Part shown: positions 8,866 to 17,397 of the stretch, piece by piece
Layout: the number at the start of each line of letters is the position of its first letter
Numbering within the stretch: the first letter of the stretch is position 1
Virus record (IMG/VR): IMGVR_UViG_3300042453_004886
Coordinates: 1 to 64,000 of that record
Source of the DNA: a virus
Length of the DNA stretch: 64,000 nt
Direction: 5' to 3' (one strand)
Program-made: the position numbers and the translations under genes
Notes under the pieces: generated by a model
What the model was told of the DNA's origin: nothing
Databases searched by the model: none
What the model saw: the letters and a program-made list of their open reading frames with translations, nothing else

Positions 8866-9672
8866 ATGGATAGTGATTTGATTCTGGTGGGAATTGACGA
8901 GACAGGGTATGGGGCCATTGCTGGCCCCATTACCGTCTGTGTTTGTGTTGTCAAACCAGAATTCAGACAACAGCTAGAAGATATGAATTTCCAGGATTCC
9001 AAGGCTTGCTCTCCTGAAGAGCGCTACAGGATTGCTACTTGGATTGTTGAAAACAAAGCTTGTGATTGGGTCATCATGAACGAGCCTGTTTCTGTTATTG
9101 AAAAGATCGGTCCCTGGGACTCGGTATGTAAAGCAGCTCGTACTGCTTTGGTTATTCTCAGTAATCAACTCGGGTTTTCTGGAGAGCTTGAAAGGTTTGA
9201 CATCATGCTTGACGGAAGATTTCCCCTGAAAGGTATCCCGGAACATATCAGCAACCGCTCTAAAATTGCAGCGGATGAAACAATTCTCGAAGTCAAGATT
9301 GCCAGTATTCTGGCAAAAGTTCATCGAGATTTTTATATGGACCAGATGGCACAACTTTATCCTGTTTACGAATGGGATAAAAATAAAGGTTACGGAATTG
9401 GTAAGCACCTTGAAGCTCTTTACTATTCTGGGCCCATGCCAGAACATCGTCTCAAGCGAGGTGTCTGGAAGGCTGTCAAGAACTACTGGGAAAAGAATTT
9501 AAGGGAAATGGAGCCCATGCCAAAATGGCTTGCAGAGTTAAATCCAAAGTATGCAGCTACTCAAGAGGTTTACAGAAGGGAATTACTGCGTGACAAGCGG
9601 GAACGTTTTGAAAAATCTAAATCCGCAGCAACTGGAAGCAGCAACGTCCTCAGCCCGGGTAACGAAGGTTGA
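8866..9672 (+). CDS. rnhB: Ribonuclease HII
   Basis: A 268-residue RNase HII, which cuts RNA of RNA-DNA hybrids and single ribonucleotides in DNA, probably removing primers here. Seen: GIDETGYG at 9-16 (catalytic D11, E12), DSK at 44-46, LDG with D116, ASILAKVHRD at 146-155 (D155) and YGIGKH at 176-181. All four acidic residues expected for the family are present. A strong AAAGGAGG precedes the ATG. The last 60 residues extend past the usual family end, are charged, and overlap the start of the helicase gene downstream. Phages more often use RNase H of other types, so type II is notable. Confidence 0.92.
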   Translation: MDSDLILVGIDETGYGAIAGPITVCVCVVKPEFRQQLEDMNFQDSKACSPEERYRIATWIVENKACDWVIMNEPVSVIEKIGPWDSVCKAARTALVILSNQLGFSGELERFDIMLDGRFPLKGIPEHISNRSKIAADETILEVKIASILAKVHRDFYMDQMAQLYPVYEWDKNKGYGIGKHLEALYYSGPMPEHRLKRGVWKAVKNYWEKNLREMEPMPKWLAELNPKYAATQEVYRRELLRDKRERFEKSKSAATGSSNVLSPGNEG

Positions 9673-11587
9673 GGCCGGTGCTGGCACCGGTAAGACCCAG
9701 ATGCTCATGGGGCGTATCGAGCATTTGATGGAAGTGTCTAACGCCAAAACCTTGTTTCTGAGCTTCAGCAGTGCAGCTACGGAAGAAATTGAACGTCGTA
9801 TCAACAGCCTGTTTGATAAAGACGACACCAGCATGATTCACGTAAAAACATGCCACGCCCTGGGCAACATGCTCCTTCTCAGGAATTACCACCGAGCAGG
9901 GTTTCGCAAGCGGCCTGTTTTGGTAAAAGACTGGGAACTGATTGACAGTTACGCCGAGTACTGTCGAGAGATGGGGGAAAAGCTGCCAGACCAGACTTTT
10001 CTCAAGACTTGTCTGGCAGCAGAAGCCATGTCTTACGCTTCCAACAAACCTATTACCGATGACTTTGTTATTAACTTTGGTGGATCGTTTATCAAGAAAA
10101 CCAAGCGAGGTGGAAGCTGGTCAAATCCAGTCTTTCCAAAGACCGAGTTTATTCTTGAAACAATTGAAACGCTTAGAGAATTCAGAAAAGAAAACGGGTA
10201 TTACCTGTTTCAAGATATGATCTCGATGGCGCTTGAGCTACCGGAAAATCTGTTTACAGATTTCAACTATGAACATATCTTGGTAGACGAAGTTCAAGAT
10301 TTGAACTATGCACAGCATCAGTTTATTCAAAGAATGCAGAAGTATGCATCAACCTTGACCCTCGTGGGTGACACTTCACAGTGTATATACGGCTTCCAGG
10401 GCTCACAGCCGGAGATCTTTCAGAACATTGAAGAAGTCTACCCTGAAACGGTTTCTTACAAGCTAGAAGTCAACTACAGGTGCTCTCAACCTGTTTTGAA
10501 CTTAGCTAACCAGATCCTTCAGAAAGAACTTAACTCTACCCTCAATCTTGTAACGAATGAACCCAAGCCTGGGGTTGGGGTTCAGGTTTACAAAGATCAA
10601 CTCAACGACATTGTTTCTTGGGTAACCAAGATTACAGATTCTCAAGATGCAGAAGAGAAAGACTACTCCAATGTAGCAATTCTTTTCAGATCTCACCGGC
10701 ATACTCCCCTGCTAGAAATTGCTCTTTCAAAAGCAAATATCCCTTACTTGTTGGAAGGAAAGAGCTTCTTTGACGATCCTGTCGTGGAAGACATTCTTGC
10801 ATACTTTCACTTTTTCAGTGAAAAACCTTTCAGCAACAAGTATTTAAACGCCTGGCAAAAGATCATCAGGCATAAAAAGTACCTGGGAAGAAAAACCGAG
10901 GAGGCTGCAGTAAAAGCTGCCAGCGTTTCTGCCAAGGATATTCTTTCCATGTATGGAGACCTCAAGACGATTCCCATCGCATGTAGGACGGAGTCTCAAA
11001 AATCTTTGTTCAAGCAATTGATTTTAGACCTTCGTTCTGCGTATAATCTTTATACAAACCAGCAGTGGGAGAACCTGGCCGAGTTTGCATCGCAACTTTG
11101 TGAGGAGTGCTGGATCGATCGCTACGCGTCGGACAGCTCTCAAGGCAAAATTGCCATGGACAACAAGGCCGGATTCGTCGAGTGGCTCAAGAACATTGAA
11201 AATGGAAAAAATCCCCTTGATGTCATCCGGGAACACCAAGAGCGTGTGAGCCGGATGAAGGGAACCAAGTCAGGTGAGGGCGTTCAAATCATGACAGTCC
11301 ATAAATCCAAGGGACTCGAGTGGGATAACGTCGCCATCTGGAACGTGGGTAGATCCACGTTCCCGTTGGATCATGCCGATCCTCGGGAAGAACGACGTCT
11401 TTGCTATGTCGCTGTGACACGAGCAAGACACAACCTCGGGATATTTCAAAATGAACTTGAAAAACCAGTTGAAAAATCTCAGGCTTCTGCGTTTAATAAC
11501 AAAGAAGTTGAGGTACAAGAACAACTGAACCCGATTATCAAATACGCAATAGAGGGCGTTCAAAAGCTTTTAGACGCTCTCATGTAA
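9590..11587 (+). CDS. UvrD/Rep-like superfamily 1A helicase
   Basis: A 665-residue 3'-5' type helicase. Motifs in order (numbered from the GTG): NPQQLEAAT Q motif at 11-19, Walker A EAGAGTGKT at 28-36, DEVQD motif II, GDTSQCIYGFQG motif III, NYRCSQP motif IV, TVHKSKGLEW motif V and VAVTRARH motif VI. The start is uncertain: GTG 9590 has AAGGGA about 8 bases upstream; an ATG at 9551 and a TTG at 9608 are alternatives. Any start before 9673 overlaps the RNase HII gene in another frame. Probable role: unwinding during replication, repair or recombination. Confidence 0.9.
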   Translation: MTSGNVLKNLNPQQLEAATSSARVTKVEAGAGTGKTQMLMGRIEHLMEVSNAKTLFLSFSSAATEEIERRINSLFDKDDTSMIHVKTCHALGNMLLLRNYHRAGFRKRPVLVKDWELIDSYAEYCREMGEKLPDQTFLKTCLAAEAMSYASNKPITDDFVINFGGSFIKKTKRGGSWSNPVFPKTEFILETIETLREFRKENGYYLFQDMISMALELPENLFTDFNYEHILVDEVQDLNYAQHQFIQRMQKYASTLTLVGDTSQCIYGFQGSQPEIFQNIEEVYPETVSYKLEVNYRCSQPVLNLANQILQKELNSTLNLVTNEPKPGVGVQVYKDQLNDIVSWVTKITDSQDAEEKDYSNVAILFRSHRHTPLLEIALSKANIPYLLEGKSFFDDPVVEDILAYFHFFSEKPFSNKYLNAWQKIIRHKKYLGRKTEEAAVKAASVSAKDILSMYGDLKTIPIACRTESQKSLFKQLILDLRSAYNLYTNQQWENLAEFASQLCEECWIDRYASDSSQGKIAMDNKAGFVEWLKNIENGKNPLDVIREHQERVSRMKGTKSGEGVQIMTVHKSKGLEWDNVAIWNVGRSTFPLDHADPREERRLCYVAVTRARHNLGIFQNELEKPVEKSQASAFNNKEVEVQEQLNPIIKYAIEGVQKLLDALM

Positions 11588-11633
11588 CCTGTGTCCATCT
11601 GCATCCCAAACCCCTTCAGAGAGGTTTATATCC

Positions 11634-12272
11634 ATGCCTAGCGCAACTCCCGAATTCATCTATGCTACCGTCTTTGCTGACAACGGCGTCACGCCTGCCA
11701 ATGAGCTGGCAGCGCAGTTTGGCCTGAAGAACCACGGCCAGATCATGCAGGCTATCGGCAAGTACATTCTCTCCGAGTTCAACAAAACCGGTGAGATGCT
11801 GCCCTACCCCAAGATGAACGTCACCATTCAAGAGACCCGTAAGGTGCGTTCGACCAGCAACCACGTCAACCGTCAGGGACCGGATTCTCCGGTTTCCATC
11901 AAGACCTCCAAGCTCAAGGAGCTCGGAAACTTCGATCAGATCTCGACGTTCGAGGTGTCCGTCAGCAACGGCGCTCTCGTCTTGACGCCGCTCGCTCGCT
12001 TTGCACCCAGCGCCTATCAGATGGTGGCAGAGCTCAGCGATCAGCCCAAGAAGCGCGGTCGTCGCCCCAAGAACGAGCAGCTTGAGACCATTCCCATCAC
12101 GGGAAACGGACTCAGCGCTGCGGTGTCTACCTCGGTCAATGCCAGCTCCGCTACACCTACTGAAGTAGCCGCTGCAGTTCCCGTTGCTCCTCCCGCTCCC
12201 GTCATCACCAATGATGAGGATACCGACTACGAGGACGAGGAAGAGCTCGAACTCAACGCCAACATGGTCTAG
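11634..12272 (+). CDS. AT-hook-like protein with acidic C-terminus
   Basis: A 212-residue protein of unknown family. It has a globular N-terminal part to about residue 135, then KKRGRRPK at about 140-147, which resembles an AT-hook minor-groove DNA-binding motif, then an Ala/Ser/Pro-rich linker and a strongly acidic tail (DEDTDYEDEEELE). The base composition is distinctly GC-rich with frequent GAG, CTC and CGT codons, suggesting high expression or different origin. The ATG follows AGAGGT. A strong terminator follows. It may be an abundant DNA-organising or regulatory protein; that is inference. Confidence 0.75.
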   Translation: MPSATPEFIYATVFADNGVTPANELAAQFGLKNHGQIMQAIGKYILSEFNKTGEMLPYPKMNVTIQETRKVRSTSNHVNRQGPDSPVSIKTSKLKELGNFDQISTFEVSVSNGALVLTPLARFAPSAYQMVAELSDQPKKRGRRPKNEQLETIPITGNGLSAAVSTSVNASSATPTEVAAAVPVAPPAPVITNDEDTDYEDEEELELNANMV

Positions 12273-12290
12273 TACCCTGTAGGTAATACA

Positions 12291-12330
12291 AACCGGGGTG
12301 GCTGGAATTCCAGCCACCCCGGTTTTTTTT
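12291..12330 (+). terminator. Strong Rho-independent terminator
   Basis: A perfect 15-bp stem (12291-12305 with 12310-12324), a 4-base loop AATT and a run of eight T. It ends the plus-strand block after the AT-hook gene. On the minus strand the tail is weaker, so it mainly serves rightward transcription, while the facing minus-strand PAAR gene ends at 12340. Confidence 0.93.
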
Positions 12331-12339
12331 ATTTGCTCT

Positions 12340-12702
12340 TTATTCTGCAAAAGTATCAGGGCTGCAGAATCCCATTACAACTCCAGCTGGATCAGTGGGC
12401 AGTCTTGTTAGATGATTTTTGCAATGCTCTGTAAAGTCGTTTTCTCTGATACAAGCTTTGCTGTTTATAAATACAGTTGCACTAGTTCTTTCTTTTGCTT
12501 CAAACGTATTAGATCCAGTACAAACAACATGAGTTCCTGTGTCCCCTACACGTACAGCAGCTTTACTATTTACAAATACGTTACCAGACCCGCTTGTAAA
12601 ACTTCCTAAAACAGGAAATACAAGAGGTATCTGCGTGACAGGATCATTATGTGAGTGAGTTCCGTTATAAACAAGATCTCCAACTCGAGCTATTCCAGGC
12701 AT
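12340..12702 (-). CDS. PAAR-repeat baseplate spike tip protein
   Basis: A 120-residue protein typical of PAAR proteins, which sharpen the tip of contractile-tail spikes and pierce the host envelope. It starts with PGIARVGDL and has repeated short beta units (VNSKAAVRVGDTGTHV, VFINSKACIREND) plus His and Cys residues suited to metal binding. The length is normal for a stand-alone tip. It is the last gene of a three-gene minus-strand unit, placed far from the main baseplate cluster near 49-64 kb. Confidence 0.88.
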   Translation of the reverse strand: MPGIARVGDLVYNGTHSHNDPVTQIPLVFPVLGSFTSGSGNVFVNSKAAVRVGDTGTHVVCTGSNTFEAKERTSATVFINSKACIRENDFTEHCKNHLTRLPTDPAGVVMGFCSPDTFAE

Positions 12703-12704
12703 TT

Positions 12705-13865
12705 TTACTCCTTTATAACTTTGCTATCGTCATAGCTGTAGTCATAAGATATTTGCATGTCTGTGTCATTTATAAAAGATATTAAATTTGACGTCAGGGT
12801 TACAGTATTTGTAGTTGAATTAAAAGCCACGACACTTGATTCTTTTTCAGTTTTAAGCGCCAAGTAGACCACGCTAATAGTTTGCCCTGAAGAGGGTCTA
12901 GGTGGCCTGCCTTGAGTTACTGTTTTCCAAGTAATAGTAACTTTTGTTTTCGATTTGTCTTCAGAAGAAATAACAGGTTCAGATTGAGTAAAGTCAGTAT
13001 CAGATAAATAGGTATACTCACCAAAAGTTATTCTATCTATTTTTTTAAAATCAATAATAGACGAGTTAAAACTTAGTTCTATTTGCTGCTGATACTGGCT
13101 AGTAACCGTATACTCAACTAACCCCTTTACATGATTTACTTTTGTTATTTTGGATTTATTTGTTTTTGGTTTACTAAAATCGTAGCTTACAAATGATCCT
13201 TCTTGAATAGAGATTTGATAAGAAGTTTGAGAACTTAAATACTTGGTTGTGTAAGTATCCGTTGTTTCACCCGCAGGGGGATTTAACCCACTTGTGTTTC
13301 TTTCATCAAATTTATCTTTAGGTTTAATAGATACGGGTATAGTTATTTTACCTATTTCTCCAAGACTGCTATTTATCTTTACAGAAAAAGATTCTATTTG
13401 ATTTGTAGATACACCTTGTTTTGTTGTTAAATTTACTAATCCTACATAAATAGATCCTGGAATACTATCAACTGCAAAAGTATTACTGGGAGCGCTTGTT
13501 GAGCCAAGGGTTGGAATAAAAGAAACCCCAAGCGGGCTTAGCCAGCTAAGGTCCCAAGTAATTGGAGGAGTAGTAGGAGTTACTGCAAGACTTAAAATAT
13601 TAACTATAAAGTCTGCTGGTTTTACAATAACAGCTGGAGTAAGAGGGGTTATACACCCTAAAAAAGATATATTAAAACTTAGCAACCAGGCTGGATTAGA
13701 ATCTTTTTCAAATACCAAATTATTAGCAAGTGGTAAAATTCCGTGTTGAATAATTATAGGAGTAACGTAATTATTTACTTTGTCATCTGAGCCAATCATG
13801 GGAGACAGAGTAAGTAGGTTTTTAGATTCACCTACTTGTTGGTTGAGTAAAATATAGTTACCCAT
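12705..13865 (-). CDS. Beta-rich probable tail/spike-associated protein
   Basis: A 386-residue protein of unknown family, rich in Ser, Thr, Val and Ile with many predicted strands and few charged helices, as in virion or baseplate proteins. I chose the ATG at 13865 (MGNYILL): it overlaps the stop of the upstream gene by 8 bases and avoids 21 residues read from an upstream start that would lie inside that gene. It lies 2 bases from the PAAR gene and is surely co-expressed, so a role in or near the spike is likely. Confidence 0.7.
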   Translation of the reverse strand: MGNYILLNQQVGESKNLLTLSPMIGSDDKVNNYVTPIIIQHGILPLANNLVFEKDSNPAWLLSFNISFLGCITPLTPAVIVKPADFIVNILSLAVTPTTPPITWDLSWLSPLGVSFIPTLGSTSAPSNTFAVDSIPGSIYVGLVNLTTKQGVSTNQIESFSVKINSSLGEIGKITIPVSIKPKDKFDERNTSGLNPPAGETTDTYTTKYLSSQTSYQISIQEGSFVSYDFSKPKTNKSKITKVNHVKGLVEYTVTSQYQQQIELSFNSSIIDFKKIDRITFGEYTYLSDTDFTQSEPVISSEDKSKTKVTITWKTVTQGRPPRPSSGQTISVVYLALKTEKESSVVAFNSTTNTVTLTSNLISFINDTDMQISYDYSYDDSKVIKE

Positions 13866-14100
13866 TATTTTGCTCAATAATACCAACGTCAGAGTTAAAG
13901 TGAATCCATCTATTTGACTTCTGATCAATATCCCGAGCTGCTTTTAGCTGGATGTCCCCGTTGGTAGCAAACGTGATAGAAGAGCCTGTTTGCTTGTGTT
14001 TCAACGTAACGTTTCCAAAGCAGTCCGCAGAAAGATCCAGAAACTTGAAAACTTGTTCTAGCTTGTCCTCAAAAGTTGGCTGCTTTGACAGTTCTTGCAT
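13858..14100 (-). CDS. Small spike-associated beta-repeat protein
   Basis: An 80-residue protein. Residues 25-65 contain short repeated strands with Gly-Asn turns (FGNVTLKHK, NGDIQLKAA) that recall the C-terminal beta-helix of gp5 or VgrG-type spikes, though too short to build a full needle alone. The ATG follows AAGGAGT at good spacing. As the first gene of the PAAR unit it may form part of the spike base or link it to the hub. The resemblance is weak and the family is not certain. Confidence 0.6.
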   Translation of the reverse strand: MQELSKQPTFEDKLEQVFKFLDLSADCFGNVTLKHKQTGSSITFATNGDIQLKAARDIDQKSNRWIHFNSDVGIIEQNNG

Positions 14101-14110
14101 CTTGTACTCC

Positions 14111-14139
14111 TTGACATGTAGAACAGATGGGCCTATGGT
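14111..14139 (+). promoter_or_regulatory. Probable sigma70 promoter
   Basis: TTGACA at 14111-14116, a 17-base spacer and TATGGT at 14134-14139. It lies 46 bases before the ATG at 14185 in the divergent gap between the PAAR unit and the nuclease gene, so it is well placed to start the 14-19 kb plus-strand block. The -10 box matches only four of six bases. Confidence 0.5.
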
Positions 14140-14184
14140 TGCTTAAGTCCACTTTATCTCAAATTTTTAAACAAGGCAATTATT

Positions 14185-14811
14185 ATGCCAAGACCTCGAA
14201 AAAACAAGATAAACATTGCTGAAGAACTTTCAAATAAAGTAACTTCAGAAAAAATAACCAAAGCATCGAAAGACATAGAAACCAAGACAACCAGAAAAAG
14301 AAGGTCCACCGCGTGGAAAGGCCTTGAGTACTCGATTGCAGAAGCTTTCAAAAAAGCTGGGTTTTTAAAATCTAAAAGAGTACCCAAGCAAGATCAGATG
14401 ACGGCCATGTCAAGCGGGAAAGAACTTCCGGACGTTTATGTGCCTGAAGCACCTTTCTTGCAGCTCGATGGCAAGTACTCTGAAAAAGCGTGGGACAAGG
14501 TTGAAAAACTATTTCTTGAGTGTCAGGCAAAATATGAGCTCAAACCTCAAGATCGTTTTGCAATGGTTACCCAAAAAGCAAATAGCAGGACAAGAATTGC
14601 TCACATCACTCTTGAATTCTTTGCTGAGCTTTGCAGTAAAGCTTATCTGGGTGGAAAAACTTCTGAGCATTGGGTTTGCCCCAGATGCCGATCAGAGCAT
14701 CTCACAACAAAACAAATTGGATTAGGGCAGGAACTTACACACTGTGAAACCTGCACACTTGAGTTTGTAACAAAAGACGGAACAAGGCCCACCCCACCTG
14801 AAACATGTTGA
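14185..14811 (+). CDS. PD-(D/E)XK nuclease-like protein with zinc ribbon
   Basis: A 208-residue protein. The N-terminal 45 residues are very basic. The middle has a helix with E48, then P82-D83, then the strand LQLDGKYS with D95 and K97, matching a PD-x(n)-DXK active site of the restriction-like nuclease fold. The C-terminal part holds a zinc ribbon, C165-x2-C168 and C187-x2-C190. This architecture would suit a structure-selective DNA nuclease such as a Holliday junction resolvase. No exact family is recognised, so the nuclease role is inference from motif spacing. It may be driven by the promoter at 14111. Confidence 0.55.
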   Translation: MPRPRKNKINIAEELSNKVTSEKITKASKDIETKTTRKRRSTAWKGLEYSIAEAFKKAGFLKSKRVPKQDQMTAMSSGKELPDVYVPEAPFLQLDGKYSEKAWDKVEKLFLECQAKYELKPQDRFAMVTQKANSRTRIAHITLEFFAELCSKAYLGGKTSEHWVCPRCRSEHLTTKQIGLGQELTHCETCTLEFVTKDGTRPTPPETC

Positions 14812-14866
14812 CTAAAAATTGTTTCAATGCAATAACTAAGTAAATACCCTGCCCGAGGAGTTGTTC

Positions 14867-16018
14867 ATGTCCTCTCAAAACGATTTCCCGCATCTCTATA
14901 GCTACAGCCAGCTCAACACCTACAAAGACTGCGGTGTCAAATACCGCAAGTATTATCTTGAGAACAACAAGAAAAGGGAAGTTACCCAGGCAACCGAAAT
15001 TGGTTCTCTGGTTCACTCTTGCATTGAGAATTTTTATCTTGGGGAAGCTCCTTCAGCTGGTATTGCTTTTGAAGCAGTTATCAGTAATTATCTTGAAGAA
15101 CGAAAGATCGATAAGTACTACTACGATCTTCAAGAGATTTCTCACTTTTTTAACGCCCTGTACTACCGGGCTTCCGCAGAGTACAAGGGCAGAGACGCTA
15201 TCAGAACAGCGGATGGTGGTATCCCAAAAAATCCTACCATGACGCGTGTCTGGAAAGACGAAGTCAAGCGAAGTGGTATCGATCAAAAGATCGATGATAT
15301 CAACAATGAAATCAATTACATCCTTCCGGATTCGTATGCCAGTATCAAGATGGCCACGGTTTATTCGGAAGCCGAATTTCTAGCAAAGCGTTACAAGCAC
15401 CCGACCCTGATCAAAGAAGTCTCGTCGATCGAGTTCGGTTTCTCTGTTCCAGACCACGTAGGAGACCCTACAAGCCCTGATCCGGAGCAGCAGGTCCCGC
15501 ACATCAAAAACCTGGCGACGCTGCCAAATGGCGCCGTATTCAGGGGTTTTATCGACCTTGTCGGTAAGCTTGCAGATGGCAGCACCATCATTGTCGATCA
15601 CAAGACTTCTTCGGGGGAGCCCCCCTCAGAGCTCAAAGTCAAGCATCACGAGCAGTTGCTCTTGTATGCCTTCTTCTGGAATCAGCTCACGGGAGAATGG
15701 CCTTCCAAAATCGGTATCAGCCACCTGAGAAGTGGCACGCTGGTCACGGCAAACGTGAACCAAGAGATGGCTATTCAAGCTGCTTTGCGCCACAGCGAGG
15801 TGGTCGAAGCTATTGGTAAGAACGTATTTCTTAAAAACGCTCCATTCGAGTTTGGATCCCCTTGCCTGGGCCGGGAAGGAACGCTTGCTACAGCGTGTCC
15901 TTACCTACCAGAGTGCCACAGAAGCGTTGCAGTTTCTCTGGGCTGGGTTGATCCTCGAGTGGCGGAAGCTATGGAGGAAGATGATGATCTTTCTTCATTT
16001 GGCGAAAAGCGATACTAA
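14867..16018 (+). CDS. RecB-like PD-(D/E)XK exonuclease, possible Fe-S cluster
   Basis: A 383-residue nuclease of the Cas4/AddB-like group. Seen: SYSQLNTYKDC at 12-22, G46-x3-H50, the core motif GFIDLV followed by IIVDHKTSSG (about 228-248) with catalytic Asp, Asp and Lys, and a following QLLLYAFFW. Cysteines C22, C333, C344 and C350 have the one-plus-three arrangement that binds a 4Fe-4S cluster in this group. It probably degrades or resects DNA ends during replication and recombination. The ATG at 14867 has CGAGGAG 6 bases upstream, better than the TTG at 14861. Confidence 0.85.
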   Translation: MSSQNDFPHLYSYSQLNTYKDCGVKYRKYYLENNKKREVTQATEIGSLVHSCIENFYLGEAPSAGIAFEAVISNYLEERKIDKYYYDLQEISHFFNALYYRASAEYKGRDAIRTADGGIPKNPTMTRVWKDEVKRSGIDQKIDDINNEINYILPDSYASIKMATVYSEAEFLAKRYKHPTLIKEVSSIEFGFSVPDHVGDPTSPDPEQQVPHIKNLATLPNGAVFRGFIDLVGKLADGSTIIVDHKTSSGEPPSELKVKHHEQLLLYAFFWNQLTGEWPSKIGISHLRSGTLVTANVNQEMAIQAALRHSEVVEAIGKNVFLKNAPFEFGSPCLGREGTLATACPYLPECHRSVAVSLGWVDPRVAEAMEEDDDLSSFGEKRY

Positions 16019-16032
16019 AGGAGAAATACGCC

Positions 16033-16344
16033 ATGGGAAAAGCCAAGAATAACCCGATCTCTCGTTCAGAAGTTGCAGAGCTTGTTGCAGCTCGAATGGC
16101 TCTAAACGTCACCCCTTCGCTGGTGTTTGAGGTCATCAAAGAACTCGGCAACGTTGTAGGTGATCTTGTCAGCAATGGGGACTCGGTCATGCTCGATAAC
16201 CTGGGCGTTGTGAAGCCTACCCTGATCAAGGCACGTGCTTACAACAACCCTCAGCGAGCAGGAGAGGCTGTTCAGTCTCCTGACCGCGTAGGTGTTCGTC
16301 TTCGCGCAGGAATGCCTCTGCTGCGTAAGCTCGGTCGCCGCTAA
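16033..16344 (+). CDS. HU/IHF-like DNA-binding protein
   Basis: A 103-residue protein matching the HU family in length and layout: an N-terminal helical part (ISRSEVAELVAARM), a VFEVIKELGNVV helix, a GDSVMLDNLGVVKP turn and strand, and a basic arm rich in Arg. HU proteins bend and compact DNA. The arm lacks the usual conserved RNPQTG (it reads AYNNPQRAG), so binding may differ. The ATG follows AAAGGAGAAATACGCC. GC-richer codon use suggests good expression. It lies between a nuclease and a helix-turn-helix protein. Confidence 0.8.
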   Translation: MGKAKNNPISRSEVAELVAARMALNVTPSLVFEVIKELGNVVGDLVSNGDSVMLDNLGVVKPTLIKARAYNNPQRAGEAVQSPDRVGVRLRAGMPLLRKLGRR

Positions 16345-16347
16345 TTT

Positions 16348-16815
16348 ATGAGAAGCAAGCTAAACCCTGAAAGAGTAAACTTTTTAGATTACCTCAGAAA
16401 AGGGTTTGGTTACGGCAAAGACTTTTGTAATTCTGAATCACTGAGCATCTCTCACGAAAATATAAATTTAGCTCTGAAGCACTTTTCCAAAACAGATCCA
16501 CTTTCGTGGGATCTTCTACATACCTGGATGACTTCCAATCTAGACATGGAAGGTATGTCCAAAAAGCATCACTGGCCTCCTCACACCATCAGGAGAAGGT
16601 TATACGCTTGTGTAGACGCTCTCATGAACTGGATTCAAACCGAAACATACAAGCCTGTAGATGAAAACATAACTATGATGTCTCACTGTGAGATATTTCA
16701 AAAGTCTTTGCTGCTTGCTTTTAAAAAATTAGAGCCTGAATTACTTGAAGAAATTAAAAAATCGATTAAAATAACAAATAGTATCAGAAGAAAAGGTAAA
16801 CAGCATGGGCATTAA
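16348..16815 (+). CDS. Small protein with possible helix-turn-helix
   Basis: A 155-residue, mainly helical basic protein. Residues about 60-95 (a Trp-rich helix, then GMSKKHHWPPHTIRRRLYACVDAL) look like a helix-turn-helix of the type seen in sigma region 4 or ArpU/RinA-like phage regulators. No clear ribosome binding site precedes the ATG; it starts 3 bases after the HU stop and may depend on coupling. The last 11 bases overlap the next gene. A transcription regulator is plausible but unproven. Confidence 0.6.
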   Translation: MRSKLNPERVNFLDYLRKGFGYGKDFCNSESLSISHENINLALKHFSKTDPLSWDLLHTWMTSNLDMEGMSKKHHWPPHTIRRRLYACVDALMNWIQTETYKPVDENITMMSHCEIFQKSLLLAFKKLEPELLEEIKKSIKITNSIRRKGKQHGH

Positions 16816-17389
16816 TTCAAATCATCAAACCAGCTGCCCGCACTGCGGTGAAGAATTTGAAGACATGGTTTTGATCAGCATGCCCAAAGAAGCATATGAC
16901 TTGCCCAATGCCGTTCATCAAAAAGAGATCGATCAGTTTGGACTTGGTCCCGAGGTCATCAAACTCAAAGGACAAGGCCTGACCAACGAAGAGATTGGCA
17001 TCAAACTTGGGTTTACAACCTCTCAGATTCAACACTACGTACAAAGTTATCGCGCCATGCCAGTTGAGCAAAAGAAGCAGCTTCATAGCCGCTCGGTTTT
17101 TCATGTTGCCGACGAGCTTCAAAGTCACTATTCCGAACTTCTTCTTTTGCTCAAAGAAGCTACCCGAGACGAAAACCCCGATTTAAAACTCAATACGCTC
17201 AGGGAGCTTCGTAATTACATGAAGCTTTCTGCTGACCTGGTCGAAAAGCTTCAGAAGATGAAAGACGATGAAGCTTATAAGAATGCTGTTTTGGATATCT
17301 TGGACAAAATGAGTCCAGGGTCCAAAGCGACTGCGTTAAAACAGATTGCAAACTTTAAACAAGGTATTGCAATTATCAAACCTATCTAG
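16805..17389 (+). CDS. Zinc-knuckle and HTH protein, possible small terminase
   Basis: A 194-residue protein. It begins with a CPHCG knuckle (C11, C14), then has a helix-turn-helix at about 57-79 (GLTNEEIGIKLGFTTSQIQHYV), then a long helical part with coiled-coil character. Small terminase subunits often combine an N-terminal HTH with central helices, and no other candidate is seen in the window. However it is far from the large subunit at 39.9-41.8 kb and on the other strand. A general DNA-binding regulator is equally possible. Confidence 0.45.
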   Translation: MGINSNHQTSCPHCGEEFEDMVLISMPKEAYDLPNAVHQKEIDQFGLGPEVIKLKGQGLTNEEIGIKLGFTTSQIQHYVQSYRAMPVEQKKQLHSRSVFHVADELQSHYSELLLLLKEATRDENPDLKLNTLRELRNYMKLSADLVEKLQKMKDDEAYKNAVLDILDKMSPGSKATALKQIANFKQGIAIIKPI

Positions 17390-17397
17390 GGGGAGAA

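Noticed and set aside
12466-12473. TATAAATA box as a late promoter inside the PAAR gene
   Set aside because: It is on the plus strand within a minus-strand gene and such boxes are expected by chance in AT-rich DNA.
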